A stretch of DNA of 64,000 nt from Rahnella woolbedingensis. GTDB lineage: Bacteria > Pseudomonadota > Gammaproteobacteria > Enterobacterales > Enterobacteriaceae. The stretch spans positions 62,001 to 126,000 of the forward strand of contig NZ_RAHH01000003.1 of the NCBI RefSeq assembly GCF_003602095.1, read 5' to 3'. This document shows positions 38,035 through 47,646 of the stretch, in pieces (the stretch's first letter is position 1; each line of letters begins with the position of its first letter). A program made the translations under genes and the position numbers. Under the pieces are notes generated by a model. The model was not told the DNA's origin. It ran no database searches and saw only the letters and a program-made list of their open reading frames with translations.

Positions 38035-39345
38035 ATGCAATTATTTTCTCATCAGTTTAGTACGGCATGGCGTGATAAATTCGCTGCTATTCAGCAGGCA
38101 GTTCCGATGATCGCTTTCACGCCAGAAGGCGTGGTGCTTGAGGTCAACGACCTGTTTCTGAACAGCATGGGGTACAACAGGAATGAGGTGATTGGTCAGC
38201 CTCACCGGATTTTCTGTACGCCAGAGTTTGTTGCCAGCGATGCCTATCGTTTGCACTGGGAAGGTTTGCGGCAGGGAAAGTCGGTCAGCGGAAATATTAA
38301 ACGCGTACAAAAAAACGGAAACTTAATCTGGCTGGAAGCGACCTATGTACCTGTCAAAAATAAACAAGGCAAAGTCACTGAAATAATTAAAATTGCCAGT
38401 GATGTCTCCGAAAGAATTAATGAATCTCACGAACACCAGGGAATTCTTCAGGCGCTGGAACGTTCAATGGCGCTGATAACTTTTACACCCGACGGTCATG
38501 TGATTTCTGCAAACAATAACTTCCTGAAAGTCATGGGTTATTCTCTGCAACAAATTAAAGGCCATCCCCATTCGATGTTTTGTCTTGCGCAATATCGCGA
38601 TTCTCATGATTACCGCAACCACTGGCAACGCCTGCGCAACGGTGAGTTTATTCTCGGACGTTTCGAGCGTATGAATGGCCGTGGTCAGGCAATCTGGCTG
38701 GAGGCGAGTTATAACCCGGTTATCGACGATGACGGCAAAGTGGTAAAAATTGTCAAAATCGCCCAGGACATCACCAGCCAGATGGCCCAGCAGCGCCAGC
38801 AGGAAAATATGATGACGCACGTGCATGAGCTTTCGCTGACGACGGATAAAACCGCCGCCGAGGGCGTCACTATCGTGCAGAAAGCGGTGGAAGATATGCA
38901 GGAAGTGGAAGCGCTGGCGCGCCGTACTTCTGAGATTATCGGGCAACTGGGACAGACCTCAGAACGCATTGGCGAAATGGTCGATACCATCCGCAGAATT
39001 TCCTCCCAGACCAATTTGCTGGCCATAAACGCGACGATTGAAGCGGCACACGCCGGTGAACAGGGCAGGGGATTCGCCGTGGTCGCCGGGGAAGTCCGCT
39101 CGCTTGCCGATCAGTCCCGCAAAGCCGCCGTTGAAATTGACCAACTGACGCAAAGCATCCGCGATGGCGTGATGGCGGCGATTGATGGCATGGGGAACTG
39201 CGTGAACCGCGCAGGCGGTGGCGTAGCGCTGAGCCGCAATGCCGGGGATGTTATCAATCAGGTCAATCTTGGGATGCAGGATCTGGTACGGATGATGGCG
39301 GAGTTTTCCGTTATGACGGGGGAGCAGGGGCAGACAAGGCACTAA
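38035..39345 (+). CDS. Soluble PAS-PAS-MCP chemoreceptor, BdlA-like
   Basis: This 436-residue protein (from the ATG at 38035) has two PAS domains (residues about 10-120 and 135-245), each with the W-LEA-Y-P-V pattern and a PAC-like end. A short methyl-accepting signalling domain (about 290-400) includes the hairpin tip [21 protein letters not shown]. No membrane segment is present. The domain order matches Pseudomonas BdlA and Aer-like cytoplasmic receptors. The conserved PAS positions could bind heme or FAD, but this cannot be settled here. There is no CheW-binding pentapeptide tail. It is inserted between rlmF and ybiO compared with E. coli. Confidence 0.85.
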   Translation: MQLFSHQFSTAWRDKFAAIQQAVPMIAFTPEGVVLEVNDLFLNSMGYNRNEVIGQPHRIFCTPEFVASDAYRLHWEGLRQGKSVSGNIKRVQKNGNLIWLEATYVPVKNKQGKVTEIIKIASDVSERINESHEHQGILQALERSMALITFTPDGHVISANNNFLKVMGYSLQQIKGHPHSMFCLAQYRDSHDYRNHWQRLRNGEFILGRFERMNGRGQAIWLEASYNPVIDDDGKVVKIVKIAQDITSQMAQQRQQENMMTHVHELSLTTDKTAAEGVTIVQKAVEDMQEVEALARRTSEIIGQLGQTSERIGEMVDTIRRISSQTNLLAINATIEAAHAGEQGRGFAVVAGEVRSLADQSRKAAVEIDQLTQSIRDGVMAAIDGMGNCVNRAGGGVALSRNAGDVINQVNLGMQDLVRMMAEFSVMTGEQGQTRH

Positions 39346-39355
39346 TTATCGTTTC

Positions 39356-39383
39356 GCTCCTCCCCCTTCGCACGGGGAGGAGC
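39356..39383. repeat. Half copy C of the double-hairpin repeat
   Basis: A perfect 10-bp stem, GCTCCTCCCC with GGGGAGGAGC and an 8-base loop CTTCGCAC, matches the right-hand hairpin of copy B. It lies between the convergent chemoreceptor and ybiO genes and may serve as a terminator for both. Confidence 0.7.
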
Positions 39384-39404
39384 AGAACGACATATCCTCA
39401 TGCC

Positions 39405-41642
39405 TTACCGTACGGGCCCAGCAACCGGTAAGGTGCCCTCACCGCCAGCACCCGTTTCATCCCGATATATCTGCACGGCCTGTCTTGGCATCACAATGCC
39501 GGCTTTCTCGAAGTGGATCTTCACCAGCCTGTCCAGCGCGTACTGCACCGTCCATTGTTCCAGCGCTTTCGTGCGCACCAGCACACGTATCGTGAAGAAC
39601 TGATCGCCCAACCCGACGACGCCCTGGAAGATCGGTTCGCCGATGAGCAACGGTTTGATGCTCTCATCCCGCTGCAACTCTTCCACTGCCTGGCGCAGTA
39701 CGGCATCAGCCTGATCGACATCTTCATCGCGGCTGACGTTATAAGCGGCGCGGTATACGCCGAACTCACGTTCGTAATTGGAAAGTGTGGTGATCGACGA
39801 ATACGGGACTATATGGAATACGCCGTAAATGTCGCGCAGGCCAATGGAGCGGATAGTCATACTTTCGACCGTGCCGGTGATCCCCATAACAGTCACGTAT
39901 TCGCCGGTATTCATCCCGTTTTCAAACTGAATGAAAATCCCGGTGATCACATCTTTCACCAGCGTTTGCGCACCGAAGCTGACCGCCAGACCCAGCGCAC
40001 CGGCACCGGCCAGCAGAGGCGCGATATTCAGGCCGATTTGCGAGAGCATAATCATTACGGTGATCGTACAAATCACAATGGCGAGTACATTACGGAACAG
40101 CGTCAGCAACGTTCTCTCGCGGGCACTTGGTCGCGTGCCGTTACTCAGTTCCTGCCCCAGACGGTGCTCAATCATGCTCGCGAGCAATGTCCAGCCGACT
40201 ATCGCAAAGCACAGGATAAACAGGATATGCCCCAGCCCGCTGATCATCTTCTCGCCGGTATCGGTCATAAACCAGTGATTGAGATTAAAGATGTGCCAGG
40301 CATCGAGCAGCGAAAGCGTCACACTGAGCACCACCAGCACGCGGATGATTTTCAGACCTGCCGGAATATACGAGTTAATGCGTTTTTGCAGCAACGGATA
40401 ACGGCGGTTTATGTCGTCCGGCAGGGTAATGCGGCGGTTGATCCAGCGGGAAAGCAGCCCTGACAGGAGTGCGCCGAGCGCTATCACCATCAGGCTTTTC
40501 AGCGTTGCGGTCATCATGAATTGCAGACTGCCGGCAAAATCAAACTGTGACAGGAAAAACAGCACCACGAAGTAGCTGACTGCCAGCAGATGCCAGACAC
40601 GCCCCAGCGCGCGCAGGATGACGCTGAAAAACGCCATTGACCGTTCGGCCAGCAAATTGAATTCGCGGTTAATGGTGCGTCTGTTGTGCAGGATCAGCCA
40701 GCTGGCATAGACAGTCAGCGCCAGCATCACCACAAAATTGACCACGGCGGCAGTAGTGTAGTTGATTTGCGTGGCGACGACCGGCACGCCGACCATCAGC
40801 GCATAGCCTATCAGACCGCTGACCCAGGCAAGCCGGGTATTCCAGTAGCGGGCTGTCACGTCAGTCAGCGGGAAGGGGCGCAGATGACTGAAACCGGGGG
40901 AAAATATCAGTCGTAAGAAGGCCTTGAAGAATTCAATCACCGCAAAAGCACTCAGGAAAAGCGCTTCCTGACGCGCAATCATTGCGCTGCCGCCGTTCAT
41001 GTATTGCGTAAACAGATTTCCGGCGGCGACGGTCAACAGCAAAATGGCCAGATCGATGGCAAAAGCGCCAAGAATACTGGCAGGCAGCTGATACCAGTGC
41101 GCTTGTTTCAATCGGGCGCTATTTCCCCAACGTCCAAACCGCACGTAAAGCGGGCCCACCAGTTTGCGGATCAGATGGAAGAAAGCGAAGGTGACTACAA
41201 CGGTCAGCAGGAAATAGCCCAACGCTGAGAAAAATTTGTCAGCGCTAAAATGGTGCTGAGGACCGGAATCTATGAGGGCTTTCATTTTATGCACCCGCTC
41301 TTTAAATTGAGCAATGGCGCCTTGCGAGGTATCGACCAGTTCGTCGATCAGAGAAATCTGTGCAGGTTTAGGTTCTGGCGTCTTCGCTGACGGGCTCGTG
41401 GCCGCGGGGTCTGCTTTAGCCGCTTCACGCAAATGTGCGATCAGCTGCGCACGGGCTTTATCATCCTGAAGGATATCGGCCAGCGCGGTGTAAGAGGCTT
41501 TTTGTTGATCCGCTCCGGCAGGTTGTTCCGCCGCGTGGCTGAAGGCGCTGAACAGGGCCAGCGTGATGAACAACAAGATGGAATAAAGGTATGTTTGTGT
41601 TTGGATGCGGTGAGCCAACGGAGTCCTGTCGTTATGCGGCAT
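39405..41642 (-). CDS. ybiO: YbiO, MscS-family moderate-conductance mechanosensitive channel
   Basis: This 745-residue inner-membrane channel has a signal peptide (about 1-37, ending FSHA|AEQ), a long periplasmic N-terminal domain, about ten further helices and a C-terminal MscS core. The pore-lining helix is Gly/Ala-rich (LAGAGALGLAVSFGAQTLVKD) and is followed by the beta domain (GMNTGEYVTVMGITGTVE). It releases solutes on hypo-osmotic shock. Its position before glnQ matches E. coli. Confidence 0.94.
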   Translation of the reverse strand: MPHNDRTPLAHRIQTQTYLYSILLFITLALFSAFSHAAEQPAGADQQKASYTALADILQDDKARAQLIAHLREAAKADPAATSPSAKTPEPKPAQISLIDELVDTSQGAIAQFKERVHKMKALIDSGPQHHFSADKFFSALGYFLLTVVVTFAFFHLIRKLVGPLYVRFGRWGNSARLKQAHWYQLPASILGAFAIDLAILLLTVAAGNLFTQYMNGGSAMIARQEALFLSAFAVIEFFKAFLRLIFSPGFSHLRPFPLTDVTARYWNTRLAWVSGLIGYALMVGVPVVATQINYTTAAVVNFVVMLALTVYASWLILHNRRTINREFNLLAERSMAFFSVILRALGRVWHLLAVSYFVVLFFLSQFDFAGSLQFMMTATLKSLMVIALGALLSGLLSRWINRRITLPDDINRRYPLLQKRINSYIPAGLKIIRVLVVLSVTLSLLDAWHIFNLNHWFMTDTGEKMISGLGHILFILCFAIVGWTLLASMIEHRLGQELSNGTRPSARERTLLTLFRNVLAIVICTITVMIMLSQIGLNIAPLLAGAGALGLAVSFGAQTLVKDVITGIFIQFENGMNTGEYVTVMGITGTVESMTIRSIGLRDIYGVFHIVPYSSITTLSNYEREFGVYRAAYNVSRDEDVDQADAVLRQAVEELQRDESIKPLLIGEPIFQGVVGLGDQFFTIRVLVRTKALEQWTVQYALDRLVKIHFEKAGIVMPRQAVQIYRDETGAGGEGTLPVAGPVR

Positions 41643-41795
41643 GGTTCCTCTCTCAAAAATAGCGGTTAATCGGCGTATGGCCGCCTAAGGGTAAAGCAAA
41701 AGTGGCCGTATTGTAGAAAAATAGTGGCAGAAATTTGTGAGGTGATGTGCCATAAGCGGGTGAGGGGGACACAAACCTGAAGGGTGCATCCGGAA

Positions 41796-41900
41796 AACTC
41801 CCTCCCCTGCGAGGGGAGGGTTGGGGTGGGATATTAAGGTCAAATCAAGGTGTCAGCCCTTAAAACCCCCTCCCGACCTCCCCTTTCGCAAGGGGAGGAG
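41796..41900. repeat. Dispersed double-hairpin intergenic repeat, copy B
   Basis: This ~105-bp element has a left hairpin CCCTCCCC-TGCGA-GGGGAGGG (41800-41820), a linker with TTAAGGTCAAATCA, and a right hairpin CCTCCCC-TTTCGCAA-GGGGAGG. It aligns with copy A over its whole length. It is directly downstream of glnQ and could act as that operon's 3' structure. Confidence 0.82.
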
Positions 41901-41916
41901 CAAGACAGCATCAGGC

Positions 41917-42639
41917 TTAAGAAACGTGTTGCAGGAATTCGCGCAGACGTTCGCTCGGCGGGTTGTTCACCAGATCAGACGGTTTACCGTCTTCGGCGAT
42001 ACGACCTTTGTCGATGAAGATCAGACGTGAAGCCACTTTTTCCGCAAAGCCGACTTCGTGGGTCACGATAACCATCGTCATGCCTTCTTCAGCCAGCTGC
42101 TTCATAACGGTCAGCACTTCGTGACGCAGTTCCGGATCGAGCGCAGAGGTGGGCTCATCAAACAGCATCAGTTTAGGCTTAACCGCCAGCGCACGGGCAA
42201 TTGCCACACGCTGCTGCTGTCCGCCGGAAAGCTCTGACGGATAGTGATTGCCGCGCTCGGAAAGACCGACTTTCGCCAGCAGCTCTTTCGCCTGTTTATT
42301 GGCTTCATCCTTCGACGCACCACGAACACGGATCGGGCCGAAAGCCACGTTTTCCAGTGCGGTCATGTGCGGGAACAGATAAAACTGCTGGAACACCATG
42401 CCCGCTTCCTGGCGGATCAGACGTTCGTCGACTTTCGGATCGTTCACTTTCAGGCCATCAACAATCAGATCACCGGAAGTAATTTCTTCCAGCTTGTTGA
42501 TGCAACGCAGCAGTGTCGATTTACCGGAACCGGATGGCCCGATAATCACCACGACTTCACCCTGAGAAATGTTCAGATCGATGTCGTGGAGCACCTGGGT
42601 TTTACCAAAGTGTTTTGAGACGTTCTTGAATTCAATCAT
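41917..42639 (-). CDS. glnQ: GlnQ, glutamine ABC transporter ATPase
   Basis: This 240-residue ATPase is the same length as E. coli GlnQ. It has Walker [10 protein letters not shown] (34-42), signature LSGGQQQRV, Walker [15 protein letters not shown] and the switch His in VTHEVGFA. The start at 42639 overlaps the glnP stop by four bases (ATGA). It energises uptake of glutamine by GlnP/GlnH. Confidence 0.97.
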   Translation of the reverse strand: MIEFKNVSKHFGKTQVLHDIDLNISQGEVVVIIGPSGSGKSTLLRCINKLEEITSGDLIVDGLKVNDPKVDERLIRQEAGMVFQQFYLFPHMTALENVAFGPIRVRGASKDEANKQAKELLAKVGLSERGNHYPSELSGGQQQRVAIARALAVKPKLMLFDEPTSALDPELRHEVLTVMKQLAEEGMTMVIVTHEVGFAEKVASRLIFIDKGRIAEDGKPSDLVNNPPSERLREFLQHVS

Positions 42640-43295
42640 ATAATTTTCAGTTTGCGTTCTAAGCGGCGCAGAACAAAGCTCAGAGCCAGCGTGATGATCA
42701 GATAGATAACAGCAACCGCACTCCAGATTTCCATGGCGCGGAAGTTGCCGGCGATGATTTCCTGGCCCTGACGGGTCAGTTCGGCCACACCGATAACGAT
42801 AAACAGTGAGGTGTCTTTGATACTGACAATCCACTGGTTACCCAGCGGTGGCAACATGCGGCGCAAGGCCAGCGGCATGATGATGTAACGCAGCGTTGCA
42901 CGGCGCGAAAGTCCCAGCGCCAGACCTGCTTCACGGAATCCGTTGTGAATCGACAACACCGCACCACGCGTAATTTCAGCGATATAAGCACCGGAGTTGA
43001 TGATGATCGTGACCACCGCCGCGCTGAACGGGTCGATACGCAGATCGGGAACCATCATCGGCAGTGCGAAGTAAATGAACATTACCTGTACGACAATAGG
43101 CGTACCGCGAATGAGCTCGATAAAGACCAGTGCGACGTTGCTGCTAAACCAGCCACCAAACGCGCGGGCAAAGCCCGCAATCACACCAATAATCAGACCG
43201 CCAACCAGACCGAGGATCGAAATCCACAATGTCATTTTAGCGCCTTCGAGCAGGATAGGCAGAGCGGGCCAAATTACGCTCCAGTCAAACTGCAT
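42636..43295 (-). CDS. glnP: GlnP, glutamine ABC transporter permease
   Basis: This 219-residue His/Glu/Gln/Arg-type amino-acid permease has about five helices. The coupling motif [24 protein letters not shown] contacts GlnQ. The length equals that of E. coli GlnP. It forms a homodimeric pore. Second gene of glnHPQ, with a stem-loop in the glnH-glnP gap. Confidence 0.97.
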   Translation of the reverse strand: MQFDWSVIWPALPILLEGAKMTLWISILGLVGGLIIGVIAGFARAFGGWFSSNVALVFIELIRGTPIVVQVMFIYFALPMMVPDLRIDPFSAAVVTIIINSGAYIAEITRGAVLSIHNGFREAGLALGLSRRATLRYIIMPLALRRMLPPLGNQWIVSIKDTSLFIVIGVAELTRQGQEIIAGNFRAMEIWSAVAVIYLIITLALSFVLRRLERKLKII

Positions 43296-43323
43296 GGATT
43301 ATCTCCTGGTAAAACAACAAACT

Positions 43324-43354
43324 GCGCCTGTGCAGATTTGCATCTGACAGGCGC
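43324..43354 (-). other. Stem-loop in the glnH-glnP gap
   Basis: Outer stem GCGCCTGT/ACAGGCGC (8 bp) and inner stem CAGAT/ATCTG (5 bp) are joined with a single-base bulge. There is no long T-run on the minus strand, so it is more likely to stabilise the glnH 3' end, or cause partial termination, than to be a full terminator. That would give more GlnH than GlnP/GlnQ, as is usual for binding proteins. Confidence 0.75.
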
Positions 43355-43405
43355 TTCTTCTCAAGTGCTCTTTCTTAAAAAAGGAACGACTTAAATTAAA
43401 ACGTC

Positions 43406-44149
43406 TTACTTAGGTTCGCTATCAAACCATTTTTTGTAGATTGCTGCGTAAGTACCATTCTCTTTGATGGTTTTCAGCGCGGCGTTGGCTTTCTCACGCA
43501 GGTCACTGCCTTGCGGGAATGCGATACCGTATTGCTGGCCAGCCAGTGAATCGCCGACCGCTTTGAACTGGCCTTTACCGGCAGTTTTGATGAAGTACAG
43601 GATGTTTGGCGTGTCATGCATTACCGCATCCGCACGGCCCGTGCCCAGTTCCATGTAAGCGCTGTCGATGTTCGGGAACTGACGCAGGTCTTTGGTCTGT
43701 ACGTTGGCTTTCATGTAATCAACGGAGCTGGTGCCGCTTTTCACTGCAACGGTTTTGCCTTTCAGGTCAGCAACGCTTTTGATGGCGTCGTTATTGCTCT
43801 TAACCATGACCATCAGGCCGCTGTTGTAGTAACCGTCAGAGAAGTCGATCGCTTTTTTACGCTCAGGGGTGATGGTGATACCCGCCAGTGCCAGATCGAT
43901 GTTATGCGTTTGCAGGGCAGGAATGATGCCGCCGAAATCCATGGGTTTCAGTTCATAAGAGACTTTCATCTCTTTGGCGACCGCGTCCCAGAGGTCAATG
44001 TCGAAGCCGACGTACTTGTCGCCTTGTTTGAATTCAAACGGTACAAACGCAGTGTCGGTAGCTACGATCAGTTTTTTGTCTGCTGCGTGGGAGCTAACGG
44101 CAAAGGCCAGAGTCAACGCGGCCAGGGAAACTTTTAACAGTGACTTCAT
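43406..44149 (-). CDS. glnH: GlnH, periplasmic glutamine-binding protein
   Basis: This 247-residue family 3 binding protein has signal peptide [22 protein letters not shown] before [18 protein letters not shown]. The conserved [11 protein letters not shown] and MVKSNND segments match E. coli GlnH (248). The start at 44149 is chosen for the signal peptide and AGGAAA upstream. A start at 44170 adds seven residues. It is expressed from a sigma-54/NtrC-type promoter. Confidence 0.97.
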   Translation of the reverse strand: MKSLLKVSLAALTLAFAVSSHAADKKLIVATDTAFVPFEFKQGDKYVGFDIDLWDAVAKEMKVSYELKPMDFGGIIPALQTHNIDLALAGITITPERKKAIDFSDGYYNSGLMVMVKSNNDAIKSVADLKGKTVAVKSGTSSVDYMKANVQTKDLRQFPNIDSAYMELGTGRADAVMHDTPNILYFIKTAGKGQFKAVGDSLAGQQYGIAFPQGSDLREKANAALKTIKENGTYAAIYKKWFDSEPK

Positions 44150-44203
44150 CAGTGAATTTCCTTTGTACATATTATGGGAACGGCATTGGGTTACGGCGCT
44201 TTA

Positions 44204-44220
44204 ATGCAAAATCTATGCCA
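44204..44220 (-). promoter_or_regulatory. Sigma-54 promoter of glnHPQ
   Basis: Read on the minus strand, TGGCAT-AGATT-TTGCAT matches the -24/-12 consensus TGGCAC-N5-TTGCW. It lies about 55-70 bp before the glnH start, as at glnHp2 in E. coli. Confidence 0.88.
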
Positions 44221-44292
44221 GGATTAGTGCATATTAAAATTCAATAAGTTATCGCGCTGCTGAACCGATCAAGCGGCATTTCAATGAGCGAA

Positions 44293-44342
44293 AGCACTGT
44301 AATGGTGCGTTCTTACATTTTGAAATGTTCTCTGATGGTGCA
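44293..44342 (-). promoter_or_regulatory. NtrC-binding sites upstream of glnH
   Basis: AGCACTGTAATGGTGCG at 44293-44309 fits the NtrC consensus GCAC-N5-TGGTGC, about 75-90 bp upstream of the sigma-54 promoter. A second, half-conserved site with TGGTGCA is at 44336-44342. The layout predicts activation under nitrogen limitation. Confidence 0.8.
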
Positions 44343-44550
44343 TGGCTTCATCATTAACCAGATGTTGTATTTTAAACAATCATTAATTAACAACTGTGCT
44401 GCTCAAATGATAACTCGCTCTAACTTTATTCGAACCTGAGTAAAACCAGTGCTCAGTTTTGAAGCAGATGTTAAGAAGGGAAGGACTAAATTTGGGCCGA
44501 AAGAGTGTGTGGCTGAACCAAAACAGTGCAACCGGTCATAAGAAAAAAAA

Positions 44551-44817
44551 CTAGCGCAACTGGCTGTCTTTACTGCCGCGCCGGTTGTATCCGGCATGAT
44601 CCTGCTGCTTTTTGTCTATCTCAGCCTGGCACTTCACACAATATTGCACGCCCTGAAGTGCTTCCCGCCGGGCCTGAGGAATAGGTTCACCACATTCCTT
44701 ACAATAATGTGCGCTTTCACCCTGCCCGAGTGACTGGCGCGCACGTTCTACCGCGTCGTTGACTGTGGAATCAATCTGGTCCTGCACGGCGCCATCTTGC
44801 GCCCAACCGCTTGCCAT
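44551..44817 (-). CDS. ybiI: YbiI, DksA/TraR-family C4 zinc-finger protein
   Basis: This 88-residue protein has a C4 zinc finger of the DksA/TraR type: CKECGEP (residues about 44-50) and CVKCQ (about 65-69). The N-terminal helix ASGWAQDGAVQDQIDSTVNDA also matches YbiI. An AAGGAGGTC ribosome site directly precedes the ATG at 44817. It lies upstream of glnH on the same strand. In E. coli ybiI is a few genes away. Members can bind RNA polymerase in the DksA manner, but YbiI's role is unknown. Confidence 0.92.
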   Translation of the reverse strand: MASGWAQDGAVQDQIDSTVNDAVERARQSLGQGESAHYCKECGEPIPQARREALQGVQYCVKCQAEIDKKQQDHAGYNRRGSKDSQLR

Positions 44818-45321
44818 TATGACCTCCTTGAAACATTCACTTACCACTAATTCACTATTCGTTAATAATAGCCTGCTTATAGTGCTAAATTGCTATGATT
44901 AATTGTGCTAGCTAAGAGTAAATTTTTATAAAACATAGACTTGATAATTTTTATTCATGACAATGAAATTGCTAAATGTCCTAATTTCCTAGGATAAGTC
45001 CGATAGCATTTGTCTTATTTCGTGCCCTATGTTAAAAAAACGCGTGAATTGAATGAATGTGTTTCAGTTATCAATAACCCATGTGAATCTGTTTCTTTAT
45101 TCGCGTGTTTGTAAATTCATATTTTCCAGCGGGCCTCTGCTTCGGTCAGGTGCTCGCTTTCTCATTCAATTCCCCAGCTGCCAGGCAGCGTCGACCGGCC
45201 AGACCAGGAAACGGAATTCGTCTCCGCGCATTTACTTGATCGGCTAACCAAAATAAATAACCACTCTATAGTGTAGTCGCTGAGTGAGTTTTATCCCGGA
45301 CAGGGTATTCAGGGTATAAAA
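44818..45321. other. Regulatory region upstream of kpsF
   Basis: About 500 bp between divergent ybiI and kpsF, with an AT-rich part (44840-45060) next to ybiI. This fits the silenced, H-NS-type promoter regions of group 2 capsule region 1. A weak extended -10 candidate, TGCTATGAT, lies at 44891-44899, but the true start is not certain. No ops element is seen here. Confidence 0.5.
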
Positions 45322-46308
45322 GTGGCAGATAATCAGGTAGTTGGAAGCACGGGTCTTGTTCCCTTACAGCCCGGTCTGATTGACTCGGTGCGCAGTACAC
45401 TTTCTGAGCAGGCTGATGCCTTACACCGTCTTTCATCACGACTGGACAGCGTTCAGTACCAGAAGGCGCTGAAGCTGATTGTGGAATGTAAAGGCCACGT
45501 GATCCTCTCCGGAATGGGGAAATCAGGGCATGTCGGTCGCAAAATTTCTGCAACGCTGGCCTCCACCGGAACCCCCAGTTTCTTTATACATCCTGCAGAA
45601 GCCTTCCACGGCGATCTGGGGATGATTACGCCGTATGACCTGCTGATCCTGATTTCAGCCAGCGGGGAAACCGACGAAATTCTCAAGCTTATTCCTTCTT
45701 TGCGCCAGTTCGGTAACCGCATTATTGCAATCACCAACCACTGCGAATCGACGCTGGCTAAACATGCTGATGCGACGCTTGAACTGATGATGGAAAGTGA
45801 AAGCTGCCCGAATAATCTGGCCCCGACGACATCGACCACGCTGACCATGGCGATCGGCGATGCGCTGGCCGTGGCGCTTATCCATCAGCGTAAATTCCTG
45901 CCGACAGATTTTGCCCGCTACCATCCTGGCGGCTCACTGGGTCGCCGTTTGCTGACCCGTGTTTCAGACGTGATGCAGGCGAACGTGCCGACCATTACCG
46001 AAGACACTGAATTCCGTCAGGTGATTTCGGCGATCACCTGCGGTTGTCAGGGCATGGTGGCCGTTAATGATGCGCAGAACCAGCTTGCCGGCATCATTAC
46101 AGACGGCGATTTACGCCGTTATATGGAAAAGAACGCGCAGCTCGACAGCGCGTGTGCCAGAGACATGATGACCCGCTCGCCGCTGACATTACCGGCGGAC
46201 ATGATGATTACCGACGCTGAAATGCTGATGCAAAAGCACCGCGTTTCGGTGTTGCTGGTGACGGACAAAGAAAAGAACGTTGCAGGATTAGTTCGTATCT
46301 TCGACTGA
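45322..46308 (+). CDS. kpsF: KpsF, D-arabinose-5-phosphate isomerase of the capsule locus
   Basis: This 328-residue enzyme converts ribulose-5-phosphate to arabinose-5-phosphate, the first step to CMP-Kdo. The SIS domain (about residues 40-185) has VILSGMGKSGHVGRKI and SASGETDEIL. Two CBS domains follow (about 205-328). It uses a GTG start with AGGG upstream. First gene of region 1. KpsF is a paralogue of housekeeping KdsD and supplies Kdo for the capsule's lipid-linked Kdo primer. Confidence 0.96.
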   Translation: MADNQVVGSTGLVPLQPGLIDSVRSTLSEQADALHRLSSRLDSVQYQKALKLIVECKGHVILSGMGKSGHVGRKISATLASTGTPSFFIHPAEAFHGDLGMITPYDLLILISASGETDEILKLIPSLRQFGNRIIAITNHCESTLAKHADATLELMMESESCPNNLAPTTSTTLTMAIGDALAVALIHQRKFLPTDFARYHPGGSLGRRLLTRVSDVMQANVPTITEDTEFRQVISAITCGCQGMVAVNDAQNQLAGIITDGDLRRYMEKNAQLDSACARDMMTRSPLTLPADMMITDAEMLMQKHRVSVLLVTDKEKNVAGLVRIFD

Positions 46309-46428
46309 CGATAAAGCACGAATTAACTATTTTCGCACCGTGATCCTTACGCGAGGAAAATAAGGACTTCACGGTACTTTTAATAAAGCACGACGATAAA
46401 AACGTGCTGTTTGTCATGATGATAATAA

Positions 46429-47592
46429 ATGTTTATTGAAAAATTGAAGTCCGCATGGCCCGGGGAACACATTGCCCGGGTTCGTCGATCTCCTCATCTT
46501 AATATGGCTACGCTGAACCGCAATCTGGGCAAAATTGTGATCGGCCTGCCGATGGCGTTGCTGATCATCTATCTGGTGATTTTCAGTCGTCCGCGTTATC
46601 TCAGCGAATCTACCGTTGCTATCAAAAGTTCTAACGACATCAGCGGATCCAGCCTGAACGTCGGCCTGCTGCTGGGCGCGGGGAATCCTAATACCGCTCA
46701 GGACGCGATGTATTTGAAAGAATACATCAACTCACCTGACATGCTGGCGGTGCTGGATAAGCAACTCGATTTCCATTCTGTTTTCGGTAAAAGCGGGTTG
46801 GATTTTCTGTATCACCTGCCGAAAAATGCCAGCAGCGAGCAGTTTCTGAACTACTACCGCGACCGCATTGCCGTCACTTATGACGATAAATCGGGCATGC
46901 TGACCATCGGTACTCAGGGCTTTACCCCGGAATTCGCCGAGCTGTTCAACAAAGCGGTTCTCAAAGAATCCGAACGATTCATTAACGAAATCACGCATAA
47001 AATTGCCCGCGACCAGCAGGCGTTTGCTGAAAACGAAATGCGTGAAGCCCGCGCACGCCTGGATGAAAGTAAAACCCAGCTGCTGGCCTATCAGAACCAC
47101 AACAATATTCTTGACCCTCAGGCTCAGGCGATTGCAGCGACCACGCTTGTGAATACGATGATGGGGCAAAAAATCCAGATGGAAGCGGAACTGCGCAACC
47201 TGCTGACCTATCTGCGTGAAGATGCGCCGCAGGTGATCAGCGCGCAAAACGCTATTACTTCTCTGGGCAAGCAGATCGATCAGGAAAAAAGCAAAATCAC
47301 CGCGCCGGATGGCCATCAGCTGAACAGCATGGCGGTTGATTTCGAAAGCATTAAATCGAAAGTTGAGTTTGATACCGAACTCTACAAACTCACGCTGACA
47401 TCGGTTGAGAAAACCCGTGTTGAAGCGGCACGCAAACTGAAAGTGCTCTCGGTGATCAGTTCACCGCAGTTGCCGCAAGAAACCACCTTCCCGAATATCC
47501 CTTATATGATCGCAAGCTGGCTGCTGGTGTGCTGCCTGTTATTCGGAACGATTAAATTATTGCTGGCTGTTATCGATGACCATAAAGATTGA
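46429..47592 (+). CDS. kpsE: KpsE, capsule export inner-membrane/periplasmic adaptor
   Basis: This 387-residue polysaccharide co-polymerase-like protein has a membrane helix near residues 33-52 (IVIGLPMALLIIYLVIF) and another close to the C-terminus (ASWLLVCCLLFGTIKLLLAV). The periplasmic middle is a long coiled coil with heptads (residues about 180-300). It links the KpsMT transporter to KpsD for export of finished chains. The family role is well known for E. coli K1/K5. Confidence 0.95.
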   Translation: MFIEKLKSAWPGEHIARVRRSPHLNMATLNRNLGKIVIGLPMALLIIYLVIFSRPRYLSESTVAIKSSNDISGSSLNVGLLLGAGNPNTAQDAMYLKEYINSPDMLAVLDKQLDFHSVFGKSGLDFLYHLPKNASSEQFLNYYRDRIAVTYDDKSGMLTIGTQGFTPEFAELFNKAVLKESERFINEITHKIARDQQAFAENEMREARARLDESKTQLLAYQNHNNILDPQAQAIAATTLVNTMMGQKIQMEAELRNLLTYLREDAPQVISAQNAITSLGKQIDQEKSKITAPDGHQLNSMAVDFESIKSKVEFDTELYKLTLTSVEKTRVEAARKLKVLSVISSPQLPQETTFPNIPYMIASWLLVCCLLFGTIKLLLAVIDDHKD

Positions 47593-47646
47593 TGTGGTTT
47601 GTCCCGCTATCCCTTTTTGCCTGAAGAATCGCACACAGAGCTTGTT

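Noticed and set aside
44818-45321. Second ops/JUMPstart before kpsF
   Set aside because: No GGCGGTAGCGT-like sequence is present on the plus strand here.
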